64,000 nt of DNA from an uncultured Prevotella sp. (lineage in GTDB: Bacteria; Bacteroidota; Bacteroidia; Bacteroidales; Bacteroidaceae), in assembly GCA_900539625.1 (NCBI GenBank), contig UQCW01000006.1, forward strand, positions 19,724 through 83,723. Direction: 5' to 3'. How positions within the stretch are numbered: the first letter of the stretch is position 1; every line of letters starts with the position of its first letter. Both the position numbers and the translations under genes were made by a program. The notes under the pieces were generated by a model. That model had not been told where the DNA came from. It did not search any database and worked only from the letters and a program-made list of their open reading frames with translations. Below are positions 26,450 to 35,214 of the stretch, in pieces.

Positions 26450-29400
26450 TTATCCTTCATGTTGGGGAGTCTCCGTGAGCTGTTGCATTATGTTGAGCGC
26501 CTGTTGCACAGATTTAATGTCGCGTACCGTCATTCGGCGCTTGCCTTTTTGCTCGTCGAGTTTGCATCGGCGGAAATTGGTGGTGGCGTAGTTGATGATG
26601 CGTCCGAAAGTTTCGCTTCTGTAGAAAGGGCTGTCGGTGTTGCTCACGAAATAAAGCATCATGCGTCCGCTTTTCAGCGTGATGCGCTCCGCTCCAGCGC
26701 GTCGTCCGAGGCGTCGAAGTGGGGCGATGAGCAGCAGTTCTTCACCCTCAGGCGGCAGCGGTCCGAAGCGGTCTTCCATGCGGCGCCGGAAGGCCGCCAA
26801 CTGTTCGTCGGTGTTCAGCGCGTCGAGTTCGCGATAAAGCAGCATGCGTTCGCTGTTTCCTGGCACGTAGTCCTCGGGAAAATAAGCCTTGAGGTCACAC
26901 TCCACGCTGCAATCGTCAACAAACACATCGCCAGAGAGTTGCGCCCCTGCTTTGAGCTCGTCGGCATAGAGGTCGGCAAACTCGTCGTTCTTCAGTTCGG
27001 TGACCGCTTCCGAGAGAATCTTCTGGTAAGTTTCATATCCCAGGTCGGCAATAAATCCACTCTGTTCCGCTCCCAGCAGGTTGCCAGCTCCGCGAATGTC
27101 GAGGTCCTGCATGGCGATGTGTATGCCCGAGCCGAGGTCGCTGAAATTCTCAATGGCCTGGAGGCGTCGGCGTGCATCGTCTTTCAGGAGCGCCAATGGG
27201 GGAGCGAGGAGATAGCAGAAAGCCTTTCGGTTGCTTCGGCCCACGCGTCCTCTCATCTGGTGGAGGTCGGAGAGTCCGAAATGATGGGCCGCGTCGACAA
27301 TGATGGTGTTGGCGTTGGGGACATCGATGCCGTTTTCAACGATGGTGGTGGAGATGAGCACATCGTAGTCGTAATTGACAAAACCCAAGATGATTTTCTC
27401 CAGTTCCGCTGGCGGCATCTGTCCGTGGCCAACAGCCACGCGGGCATCTGGCACATATTTCGTCACGAGGTGGGCCAGGTTGGGAAGTGCCGATATGCGG
27501 TTGGTCACGATATAGACCTGTCCGTTTCGGCTCATTTCGAAATTGACAGCGTCGGCAATGATTTCGTGGCTGAAAGTGTGCACCTCCGTTTGAATCGGCC
27601 GGCGGTTGGGCGGCGGTGTCTGCATCACCGAGAAGTCGCGGGCTCCCATCAGAGAAAACTGTAGTGTGCGTGGAATCGGCGTTGCCGACATGGTGAGCGT
27701 GTCGATGTTCACTTTCAGTTGTCGCAGTTTTTCCTTCACGCTCACGCCGAATTTCTGTTCCTCGTCGATGATGAGCAGTCCGAGGTCGTGCCATTTAACG
27801 GTTTTGCCAATCAGCTTGTGCGTGCCGATGATGATATTGATTTTTCCCTCTTCAAGGTCCTTGAGGATGGCCTTCGTTTGCTGCGTCGTTCGTGCGCGGC
27901 TCAGATAGTCGACCCTCACGGGGAAATCTTTGAGGCGCGAGGCAAACGTGTTGTAGTGTTGCAGGGCAAGCACCGTTGTTGGCACAAGCACCGCCACCTG
28001 TTTGTTGTCGGCAGCCGCCTTCATGGCCGCACGCACGGCAATCTCCGTTTTTCCGAAGCCCACGTCGCCACACACCAGGCGGTCCATTGGGCGGCTGCCC
28101 TCCATGTCGGCCTTGACTTCCTGCGTGACGCGCAACTGGTCGGGCGTGTCCTCATAGGCAAATCCCGCCTCCAGTTCGTGTTGCATAAAACTGTCGTGGC
28201 TGAAGGCAAAACCCTTCTCTTCGCGTCGACGGGAATAGAGCTTGATGAGGTCGCGGGCAATGTCCTTGATTTTCTTTTTGGTTCGCTCCTTGAGTTTGTC
28301 CCAGGCCCCCGTTCCGAGACGGCTCAGATGTGGCGGTTCGCCCTCCTTGCCTTTGTATTTCGACACCTTGTGGAGCGAATGGATGGAGACAAACACCACA
28401 TCATCGTTTTGATACGTGAGTTTGATCATCTCCTGCATCGAACCGTCGGCACCCGCCACGCGCACCAGTCCGGCAAAGCGTCCCACTCCGTGGTCGATGT
28501 GTACAACATAATCGCCAGGTTCAAATTGCATCAGTTCTTTCAGCGTAAGCGCCATTTTGGCGTCGCGTGCATGGTCGGAGCGTAGGTTGTATTTATGGAA
28601 ACGGTCGAAAATCTGGTGGTCGGTGAAGCAGGAAATCTTCAGGTCGTCGTCCGTAAATCCCTCGTGGATGGTGCGTTCAACGGCTGTGAAGTCCTTCACC
28701 TCGTTGCCCTCCTCGCGTCCCGCCATTTCCGTCAGGATATTTTGCAGACGGTCGGTTTGTTTCAGGCTGTCGGCCAATACGAAGAGGCGATTGCCGGCAG
28801 CTTTCAAGTTGCGCATGGAAGAGCGCACCAGTTCGAAATTCTTGTGAAACAGCGGTTGCGCCGTGATGTTGAAATGCAGGGTGGCCTGCGGTGTCCCCGT
28901 CGGTTTGCTGCCGATTTCAATGCGCTGCAGTTTCGCCAGTTCGCGCACCACGTCGTCGCCTTTCGTGAGCATAAACTCGCGCGAGAGCCTTTCGTGGATT
29001 TCCGCCGCCTCCATTTCCGACGTCGCCTCTTGTTCCTGCAGGGCCTGGCGCGAGAAGCCTTCATCGTAGATTTTGTTGATGGCATCGCGTGTGAAACCGA
29101 GGTCGCGCACCACCAGGACGGTCTCTGCAGGAAGACACTCCGTGAAAGGCACGAGCGCCGAGGCTCCCTCTTCCACATCCGGCACCACCGTCACTTCCGT
29201 TTTCCTTTCTTTCGAGAGCTGTGTCTGCACTTCAAACGTGCGGATGCTGTCGATGTCGTCGCCGAAGAAGTCGATGCGGAACGGCATTTCCGAGGAAAAG
29301 GAGTAGACATCGAGAATGCTACCGCGCACGGCAAATTCGCCCGGCTCATAAACATAGTCGCAGCGGCGGAACCCCATGTCGAGGAGGCGGCGGGTGAGTT

Positions 29401-29869
29401 CCGCGAGATCGTGGGCCTCACCTTCAGCAAGGGCAATCATCCCCGAACGGTAGTCCTGCACAGAAGCCACGCGCTCAGATAGGGCGGCGGGATGCGTCAC
29501 GATGTAGCAGGCATTTCCGCGCGAGAGGCGTCCCAGCACCTCCGTGCGTAAAATCTCGTTGGCCGCATCGCGCTGTGCGTATTTCACGGCGCGGCGGAAG
29601 GTGGAGGGATAGAACAACACGCGTTCGTCTCCCATCATCTGCACCAAATCGTGGTAGAAATAGCCCGCCTCTTCCTCGTCGTTCAAAACAAAGAGGAAGG
29701 GACGCTTTAGCGGCGCCTTGCAGGTCAAGGCGGCAAATATCATCGGTGTGGCTGAGGCGCGGAGCCCTTCAAGGTAGGTCTCTGCAATTTTTCCGTCTTT
29801 GGTCAGTTTTGCCAAAGCCGCCACCTGTGGATGGGCCGCAAAAAGCGGCAGAAGTTCGTCGAGTTTCAT
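26450..29869 (-). CDS. mfd: Transcription-repair coupling factor Mfd
   Basis: Mfd removes RNA polymerase stalled at DNA lesions and recruits UvrA. The 1,139-residue protein shows the UvrB-like N-terminus (RGSILDVYSFSSEMPFRIDF), the CarD-like polymerase-interaction domain (FEPGDYVVHIDHGVGRFAGL), and the RecG-like motor with Walker A GDVGFGKTEIAVRA, Walker B IIDEEQKFG, and MRGRVGRSNRKAFCYLL. The C-terminal TRCF domain follows. The frame is open to 29995, but MKLDELLPLFAAHP is the family-like start and lies just inside a perfect promoter. Confidence 0.96.
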   Translation of the reverse strand: MKLDELLPLFAAHPQVAALAKLTKDGKIAETYLEGLRASATPMIFAALTCKAPLKRPFLFVLNDEEEAGYFYHDLVQMMGDERVLFYPSTFRRAVKYAQRDAANEILRTEVLGRLSRGNACYIVTHPAALSERVASVQDYRSGMIALAEGEAHDLAELTRRLLDMGFRRCDYVYEPGEFAVRGSILDVYSFSSEMPFRIDFFGDDIDSIRTFEVQTQLSKERKTEVTVVPDVEEGASALVPFTECLPAETVLVVRDLGFTRDAINKIYDEGFSRQALQEQEATSEMEAAEIHERLSREFMLTKGDDVVRELAKLQRIEIGSKPTGTPQATLHFNITAQPLFHKNFELVRSSMRNLKAAGNRLFVLADSLKQTDRLQNILTEMAGREEGNEVKDFTAVERTIHEGFTDDDLKISCFTDHQIFDRFHKYNLRSDHARDAKMALTLKELMQFEPGDYVVHIDHGVGRFAGLVRVAGADGSMQEMIKLTYQNDDVVFVSIHSLHKVSKYKGKEGEPPHLSRLGTGAWDKLKERTKKKIKDIARDLIKLYSRRREEKGFAFSHDSFMQHELEAGFAYEDTPDQLRVTQEVKADMEGSRPMDRLVCGDVGFGKTEIAVRAAMKAAADNKQVAVLVPTTVLALQHYNTFASRLKDFPVRVDYLSRARTTQQTKAILKDLEEGKINIIIGTHKLIGKTVKWHDLGLLIIDEEQKFGVSVKEKLRQLKVNIDTLTMSATPIPRTLQFSLMGARDFSVMQTPPPNRRPIQTEVHTFSHEIIADAVNFEMSRNGQVYIVTNRISALPNLAHLVTKYVPDARVAVGHGQMPPAELEKIILGFVNYDYDVLISTTIVENGIDVPNANTIIVDAAHHFGLSDLHQMRGRVGRSNRKAFCYLLAPPLALLKDDARRRLQAIENFSDLGSGIHIAMQDLDIRGAGNLLGAEQSGFIADLGYETYQKILSEAVTELKNDEFADLYADELKAGAQLSGDVFVDDCSVECDLKAYFPEDYVPGNSERMLLYRELDALNTDEQLAAFRRRMEDRFGPLPPEGEELLLIAPLRRLGRRAGAERITLKSGRMMLYFVSNTDSPFYRSETFGRIINYATTNFRRCKLDEQKGKRRMTVRDIKSVQQALNIMQQLTETPQHEG

Positions 29870-29937
29870 AAACGTGATGTGGATATGTGGAACCGCCCCT
29901 TTGCCAGAATACTTCCGTCGTTGGGCTTTCCGCAGTG

Positions 29938-29968
29938 CAAAGTTATGAATTGTTTTCTCCATTACAAA
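29938..29968 (-). promoter_or_regulatory. Promoter of mfd
   Basis: Minus strand: TTTG (29965-29968), 19 bp, TAACTTTG (29938-29945). Its place inside the longer open frame argues for the start at 29869. Confidence 0.8.
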
Positions 29969-30221
29969 ATCTCTCGTGCTTATCCTTTTCCGCACCAGTA
30001 AAAATGAAAGTGTAGATGTTATAAAGCCGAATAAAGTATTACGACATTAGAAATGTGCTGCCGAGAATATTGCGCGTGTCCGAAAAATTGTCTACTTTTA
30101 CCGACAAGTGGAAGAATCGTATGACTCTTTGTATGCCTGAAAACTTTTTTGTTTGGGTTTTAAGGGCTTCCACCTCTATTGTTAAAACGCTTTTGATAAT
30201 CTGAAAAAAATAATTATAGAC

Positions 30222-31325
30222 ATGAGTGAAATTCTCTTTCTTGGCGGCTTCATCATCTTCATCGTTGCCATTTTGATTTTAGATATGCTCGTCATTGACC
30301 GCAAGGCACACGTGGTGTCTGTCAAGGAAGCCGGTTCGTGGACGGCTGTTTGGATTGTGCTTGCCTTGGCCTTTTCCGTTTTCCTCTGGTTTCACGGCGA
30401 CATGGTACACGGCATAGAAAACATGCAAGACCTGCAGGCCGTGGCTTCCCGTTATGCTGCCCATTTGAAGCTCGATCCCAGCGATTTCGAGGCGAGTCTG
30501 CAGCAATACCGCCATTACATGACCATCTCCTACATCTCTGGTTATCTGATTGAGAAGACCCTCTCGGTTGACAACCTGTTTGTGATGATGATGATATTCA
30601 CGTCCTTCGGTGTGGGGAAAAACGAATACCAGCATGTGCTCAACTGGGGCATCCTCGGCGCCATCGTTCTCCGTTTCGTTTTCATCTTCCTCGGTGCTGC
30701 CATCATCAGTCGCTTCGACTGGGTGTTGCTGCTCTTCGGCGCACTCCTTATATATAGTGGTGTGAAGATGTATGTCAACCGCAACAAAAAGGAGGAAATC
30801 AACGTGGAGAAACATCCGCTGGTGCGTTTCCTCACAAAGACAGGGCGTATGCATCCGAAATTTGAGGGCGACAAATTCTTCATCCGCCAAACTGCCGTTG
30901 CCACAGATTCTGCCAGCGCCGCATCGTCCAACACCCTTTTGCGTAAGGGCAAATGGCTTCTCACCCCACTCTTTGTCACCGTCCTGGTCATCGAGTTCAG
31001 CGATTTGATATTTGCCTTCGACAGCATCCCGGCTGTCTTCTCCGTTTCGCTCGACCCCTACGTCGTGTTCTTTTCCAACATCTTCGCCATCCTCGGTTTG
31101 CGTGCCATGTTCTTTTTGCTCGCAGCCATTGCCGATAAGTTCCGCCATTTGAAGACGGGCGTTTGCGTTTTGCTGATATTCATCGGCGCGAAGATGCTCG
31201 TTCATAAATACGTTGAAATCGACGCTGTCGTCTCCCTGCTCATCATTGTGGCTGTCTTGGCCGTCAGCATCGGTGCGTCGTTGCTGATACCGCAGAAAGA
31301 AAACGGCTCCGCAGAGAGACAATGA
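30222..31325 (+). CDS. TerC-family integral membrane protein
   Basis: A 367-residue polytopic protein of the TerC family, linked to tellurite resistance and, in several bacteria, to manganese export or metal loading of exported proteins. Conserved acidic membrane motifs are visible: SVDNLFVMMMIF and VIEFSDLIFAFDSIPAVFSV. About nine helices flank a hydrophilic loop near residues 180-245. The C-terminus ends in a short charged tail. Monocistronic on the plus strand; the 226 bp upstream show no clear promoter match. Confidence 0.9.
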   Translation: MSEILFLGGFIIFIVAILILDMLVIDRKAHVVSVKEAGSWTAVWIVLALAFSVFLWFHGDMVHGIENMQDLQAVASRYAAHLKLDPSDFEASLQQYRHYMTISYISGYLIEKTLSVDNLFVMMMIFTSFGVGKNEYQHVLNWGILGAIVLRFVFIFLGAAIISRFDWVLLLFGALLIYSGVKMYVNRNKKEEINVEKHPLVRFLTKTGRMHPKFEGDKFFIRQTAVATDSASAASSNTLLRKGKWLLTPLFVTVLVIEFSDLIFAFDSIPAVFSVSLDPYVVFFSNIFAILGLRAMFFLLAAIADKFRHLKTGVCVLLIFIGAKMLVHKYVEIDAVVSLLIIVAVLAVSIGASLLIPQKENGSAERQ

Positions 31326-31389
31326 TTCGTTGTACTTGCCTTATGGTTTCATCCCTTTCGCAAGTTTACCGAATCCCTTATAAAGTGGT

Positions 31390-31477
31390 CTGCCTTCGGC
31401 CGAAGGTAATGCTACTCTCGGCCGAGGGTAGCGCTACTCGCGGCCGAGGGTAGCACGACTCGCGGCCGCAGGTAGAT
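31390..31477. repeat. Tandem repeat, 4 x 22 bp, each unit palindromic
   Basis: Units begin at 31390, 31412, 31434 and 31456, each exactly 22 bp. The core is CTACTCGCGGCCGAGGGTAG, itself a near palindrome centred on CGGCCG, so every unit can fold on its own. It lies in the 315 bp gap between convergent terC and feoAB, which otherwise contains only a terminator. Confidence 0.88.
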
Positions 31478-31505
31478 AACCAAGTTTGGTTCCCAGAAAA
31501 ACAAA

Positions 31506-31535
31506 AATCCCACCCGCTTTGAAGCAGGTGGGATT
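31506..31535. terminator. Bidirectional terminator between terC and feoAB
   Basis: AATCCCACC (31506-31514) pairs with GGTGGGATT (31527-31535), with A and T runs outside. Suitable for both convergent genes. Confidence 0.8.
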
Positions 31536-31640
31536 ATTTGTTTTCTAGGAAGTCCTGAAAAGTGGGGTTTAGGACGACCCTTTAGTTTGTTTATATTTCC
31601 GTTCTTTCTTTGCCGAAGTCTCCCGACAAGGGGCGGCAGG

Positions 31641-33866
31641 TCAGAGAAAGAGTAGAGCCAAGCGGTAGGCCACGAAAGCCATGACGTAGGCAACGGCAGT
31701 GGTGTAGGCCGCTGTGAAGATGGCGTATTTCCATCGTCCGCTTTCAGAGCGTATCGCGGCAATGGTTGCCATGCAGGGGAAATAGAGCAGAGCAAACACC
31801 AGATAGCTCAAGGCGGCAGCTGGCGTGGTGCCCGATTCGCGGATGGCTGCTGAGAGATTGGAGTCGGACGTGTTGCCGTCGGCATCTTCAGGAGCGTTGT
31901 AGAGCACGCCGAGCGTGCTGACCATCAGTTCTTTGGCTCCGACGCCAGAGAGAATGCCGACCCCCATGCGCCAGTCATAGCCCAGCGGTTTGACGATGGG
32001 GGAGATGGCGTGGCCAAACTGGCCGAGATATGATTGCTCCTGCTGTTGCGCCTTTGAGAGCTGGCTGTCTCCCATCGGGAAGTAGCCCAAGGCCCAGACA
32101 ACGATGCTCGCTACGAGAATGATGCCTCCCATCTTGCGCAGATATTGGCGGCCCTTTTCCCATGTGTGGGTCAACACGCCACGCATGACTGGGCGGCGGT
32201 AGGGCGGCATTTCCATGACGAAATGGCTCTCCTCTGTGCGGTGGAAGAAATGGGTGAGCGTGCCTGCGGCGGCGAAGGCCACCAGAATGCCCAAAGCGTA
32301 GAGACAAAGCATCACGAGAGCGGCATGCTCAGGGAAGAAGGCTCCGGAGAGCACCGTGTAGACCGGAAGGCGGGCGGAGCACGACATGAACGGCAGTGTC
32401 ATCATGGTGATGAGGCGGCTTTTGCGGCTGTCGATGGTGCGCGTGGCCATCACGGCGGGCACGTTGCAGCCGAAGCCCATCAGCATCGGAATGAAGGATT
32501 TGCCGTGGAGCCCAACGCGGCGGAGCAATGGGTCGGCCAAGACGGCTGTACGGGCCAGATAGCCCGAGTCTTCGAGGATGGAAATGAAGAAATAGAGAAT
32601 CAGGATGTTGGGGAGGAACACGATGACCGAACCGACACCGCCCAGAACGCCATCAATGAGCAGACTATGGATGATGCCGTGGGGAGAATTGGCGCTGGCC
32701 ACGTCGGTGAGCCAGTCAATGCCCGCTTGCATCCAGTCCATGGGGTAGGCGCCGAGCTGGAAGGTGGCGTAGAAGATGAGCCCCATGATCACAAAAAACA
32801 GCAGATAGGCCAGCGGTGTGCGCACAAACCATTTGTCGGCCAACGTGGTGATGGCGGAGGCGCGGCCCTCGCGCAGTTCGTAGATGTCGTCAAGCACCTG
32901 GTGGATGGCGGCGTGTGGGTCGTCGGCCAGAGCCAGTGCCGAAGGTTGCATGGGCGTTGTCTCCTTTCCTTCCTGCTCTTCCTGCGTCAGTTTTTCAACA
33001 ATACCAATGGCTTTTTTCATGACGTCAGGTACGCCACCACCGTTGCGGGCCGTTGTTTTGATGAGCGGCATGCCCAGTCTTTCTTGCAGGGCGCGGTCGT
33101 CGAGGTGGCAACCATTTTTCTCAAATTCATCATAGAGGTTCAGCGCCCCCACCATGGGAATGCCCAGGCGTTGCAACTGAAGCGTGAGCAGCAGGTTGCG
33201 CTCCAGATTATTGACGTCGAGCACATTGATGATGACGTCGATTTCCCCCTTCGCCAGTTCGTTGGCCACGTAGGCCTCCTCAGGGCTGAAGGCTTTGAGC
33301 GAATAGGTGCCGGGAAGGTCGATGACGCGCACGAGATGGCTGCCAACGGTGGTCCATCCCTCAACGCTCGAAACCGTCACGCCGGCATAGTTGCCCGTTC
33401 GCTCGTGGCCGCCGCATGAGGCGTTGAAGAAAGCCGTTTTTCCGCAGTTGGGGTTGCCAATCATGGCCAGTGTGATATATTTCTCGCCGATGTGTGAGGA
33501 CGTTGAGGGGCGCGGACCGCAGCATGGACATCCCGTGCATCCTGCGTGACATTGCTCAGCTCTGACGTGTCCTTGTTCGTTGGCGTGGCAGGTGGGCGTT
33601 TCGGTCGTTTTCAGTCGTTTGCCTTCTTCCAACGCCGCCGCTTCGGTGGCGGCCGTCGGCACGAGCACCGCCTCATTGCGGCGCAGGGCAATTTTCTGTC
33701 CGAGCATGGCGTAAACGATGGGCGTTCCGAGAGGCGAGGCATAAATGCGGGTCACTTTCTGTCCGCAAACGAAGCCCATTTCCTCCATGTGTTGTTTGAA
33801 CGCGCCACTGCCGCCTACGCCGCAAACGTAGGCCGTTTCGCCATTCTTGAGTTGTGATAAATTCAT
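31641..33866 (-). CDS. feoB: Fused FeoA-FeoB ferrous iron transporter
   Basis: FeoB imports Fe2+ across the inner membrane. This 741-residue protein begins with a FeoA SH3-like domain (residues 1-70, MNLSQLKNGETAYVCGVG), then a linker with many Cys and His (TPTCHANEQGHVRAEQCHAG followed by CTGCPCCGPRP), then the G domain (IGNPNCGKTAFFNAS, DLPGTYSL, NLYDEF) and the membrane part with two Gate motifs (LARTAVLADPLLRRVGLHGK; PFMSCSARLPVY). FeoA-FeoB fusion is common in Bacteroidota; the Cys-rich linker is unusual. The frame extends to 33941 through a dispersed repeat; the FeoA start is preferred. A promoter with long leader lies upstream. Confidence 0.95.
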   Translation of the reverse strand: MNLSQLKNGETAYVCGVGGSGAFKQHMEEMGFVCGQKVTRIYASPLGTPIVYAMLGQKIALRRNEAVLVPTAATEAAALEEGKRLKTTETPTCHANEQGHVRAEQCHAGCTGCPCCGPRPSTSSHIGEKYITLAMIGNPNCGKTAFFNASCGGHERTGNYAGVTVSSVEGWTTVGSHLVRVIDLPGTYSLKAFSPEEAYVANELAKGEIDVIINVLDVNNLERNLLLTLQLQRLGIPMVGALNLYDEFEKNGCHLDDRALQERLGMPLIKTTARNGGGVPDVMKKAIGIVEKLTQEEQEGKETTPMQPSALALADDPHAAIHQVLDDIYELREGRASAITTLADKWFVRTPLAYLLFFVIMGLIFYATFQLGAYPMDWMQAGIDWLTDVASANSPHGIIHSLLIDGVLGGVGSVIVFLPNILILYFFISILEDSGYLARTAVLADPLLRRVGLHGKSFIPMLMGFGCNVPAVMATRTIDSRKSRLITMMTLPFMSCSARLPVYTVLSGAFFPEHAALVMLCLYALGILVAFAAAGTLTHFFHRTEESHFVMEMPPYRRPVMRGVLTHTWEKGRQYLRKMGGIILVASIVVWALGYFPMGDSQLSKAQQQEQSYLGQFGHAISPIVKPLGYDWRMGVGILSGVGAKELMVSTLGVLYNAPEDADGNTSDSNLSAAIRESGTTPAAALSYLVFALLYFPCMATIAAIRSESGRWKYAIFTAAYTTAVAYVMAFVAYRLALLFL

Positions 33867-33933
33867 TGTCTTGTGTTTGGTTCTATTGGTCGTATGTGGC
33901 ATACTGATGGGGGAGGAAATTTCTCTCCGATTG

Positions 33934-33947
33934 TTTGCCATTACTTA
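33934..33947 (-). repeat. TAAGTAATGG motif upstream of feoAB
   Basis: Minus-strand TAAGTAATGGCAAA, whose ATG is in frame with feoAB and would add 25 residues without family support. Same orientation as the other copies. Confidence 0.5.
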
Positions 33948-34019
33948 GTGGTGTGTTGAGTGCGCCATGAGATGGCACATGGTCATCTCGCTGTTTACTC
34001 AGAACACGGTTTAAGCCTA

Positions 34020-34050
34020 CGAAGTTATAGAATTTCAATTTGTCTGCAAA
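34020..34050 (-). promoter_or_regulatory. Promoter of feoAB
   Basis: Minus strand: TTTG (34047-34050), 19 bp, TAACTTCG (34020-34027), one mismatch in the -7 box. The leader would be about 145 nt. No clear Fur box is seen. Confidence 0.65.
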
Positions 34051-34194
34051 TACCTACATGTGGTGATATATGTGGTGTTTGGATTGTCGGTGCTCACAAT
34101 ATGTGGTGAGCGCTGGGCCTTGAAGGGCTGGGAGAACTTGTGAATGCCCCCAAAATAAGGGGGCATCCCCTTTCTAAAAGTCCGTCAGACAGGC

Positions 34195-35073
34195 CTACTT
34201 ATAGATTGCGTGCGTTGCAGCGTCAAGCGTGTTGAGCATGAGCATGCAGATGGTCATCGGACCAACGCCGCCTGGGACTGGCGTAATGAAACTGCACTTC
34301 GGGGCCACATCGTCGAAGTCAACGTCGCCCGACAGGCGGAAACCGCGCGGACGGGTGGCATCTGGCACACGGGTGGTGCCCACGTCAATGACCACGGCAC
34401 CAGGCTTCACCATGTCGGCCTTTAAGAAGCCGGGACGTCCGATGGCGGCAATGATGATGTCGGCCTGTAGGCATTCGTTCTTGATGTCCTTCGTGTGGCT
34501 GTGGCACACGGTGACAGTGGCATCGGCATAATTCTTTTGGAACATGAGCGAAGCCACCGGTTTGCCGACGATGTTGGAGCGGCCGATGACAACACATTTC
34601 TTGCCGCTTGTTTCAATGTGATAGTGCTCCAAGAGCGTGAGGATGCCCTTCGGCGTGGCAGAGACGAAGCAGGGAAGTCCGATGGCCATGCGTCCCACGT
34701 TGATGGGATGGAAGCCATCGACATCCTTCCGATAGTCGATGGCCTCAGTGACGCGCCGTTCGTTGATGTGCTTAGGGAGCGGCAGTTGCACGATAAATCC
34801 GTCAATGTCCTCGTCCTTGTTCAGTTTGTCAACGCAGGCCAGCAATTCCTCCTCCGTCACGTCATCTTCATAGCGGATGAGTGTCGACTTGAAACCACAC
34901 GATTCGCAGGCCAGCACTTTGTTTTTTACATAGGTTTCGCTTCCTCCGTCGTGTCCGACGAGGATGGCAGCCAAGTGGGGCTGTTTGAGTCCGGCCTTGA
35001 CAAGCGTTTCCACCTTTTCAGCAATCTGCTTTTTGATTTCGGCCGCAGTGGCCTTTCCGTCTATGATTGTCAT
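34195..35073 (-). CDS. folD: Bifunctional methylene-THF dehydrogenase/cyclohydrolase FolD
   Basis: FolD converts 5,10-methylene-tetrahydrofolate to 10-formyl-tetrahydrofolate for purine and formyl-Met synthesis. The 292-residue protein has YVKNKVLACESCG (catalytic Lys region), QLPLPKHIN, KDVDGFHPINVGRM, the nucleotide site VVIGRSNIVGKPVA, and PGGVGPMTICMLM. Full length and intact. It follows ffh on the same strand with a terminator between, so expression may be partly separate. Confidence 0.96.
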   Translation of the reverse strand: MTIIDGKATAAEIKKQIAEKVETLVKAGLKQPHLAAILVGHDGGSETYVKNKVLACESCGFKSTLIRYEDDVTEEELLACVDKLNKDEDIDGFIVQLPLPKHINERRVTEAIDYRKDVDGFHPINVGRMAIGLPCFVSATPKGILTLLEHYHIETSGKKCVVIGRSNIVGKPVASLMFQKNYADATVTVCHSHTKDIKNECLQADIIIAAIGRPGFLKADMVKPGAVVIDVGTTRVPDATRPRGFRLSGDVDFDDVAPKCSFITPVPGGVGPMTICMLMLNTLDAATHAIYK

Positions 35074-35157
35074 GATAGTTGGTATTTATATAATGGTATA
35101 AAATAGGTAGGTGGTAAAAATATTCTATTGGTCAATGACCAGGCATCCCAAAAGCAA

Positions 35158-35200
35158 AGAACCAGAAGTCAGGATTTTCATGTCCTAAATTCTGGTTCCT
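35158..35200 (-). terminator. Terminator after ffh
   Basis: AGAACCAGAA and TTCTGGTTCCT form the outer stem with AGGA/TCCT inside. T-rich sequence follows on the minus strand. Confidence 0.7.
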
Positions 35201-35214
35201 AACAAGTTTTATCC

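Noticed and set aside
34144..34166. Terminator after folD (ATGCCCCC/GGGGGCAT)
   Set aside because: The stem is perfect but no T run follows on the minus strand; too weak to list as a terminator.
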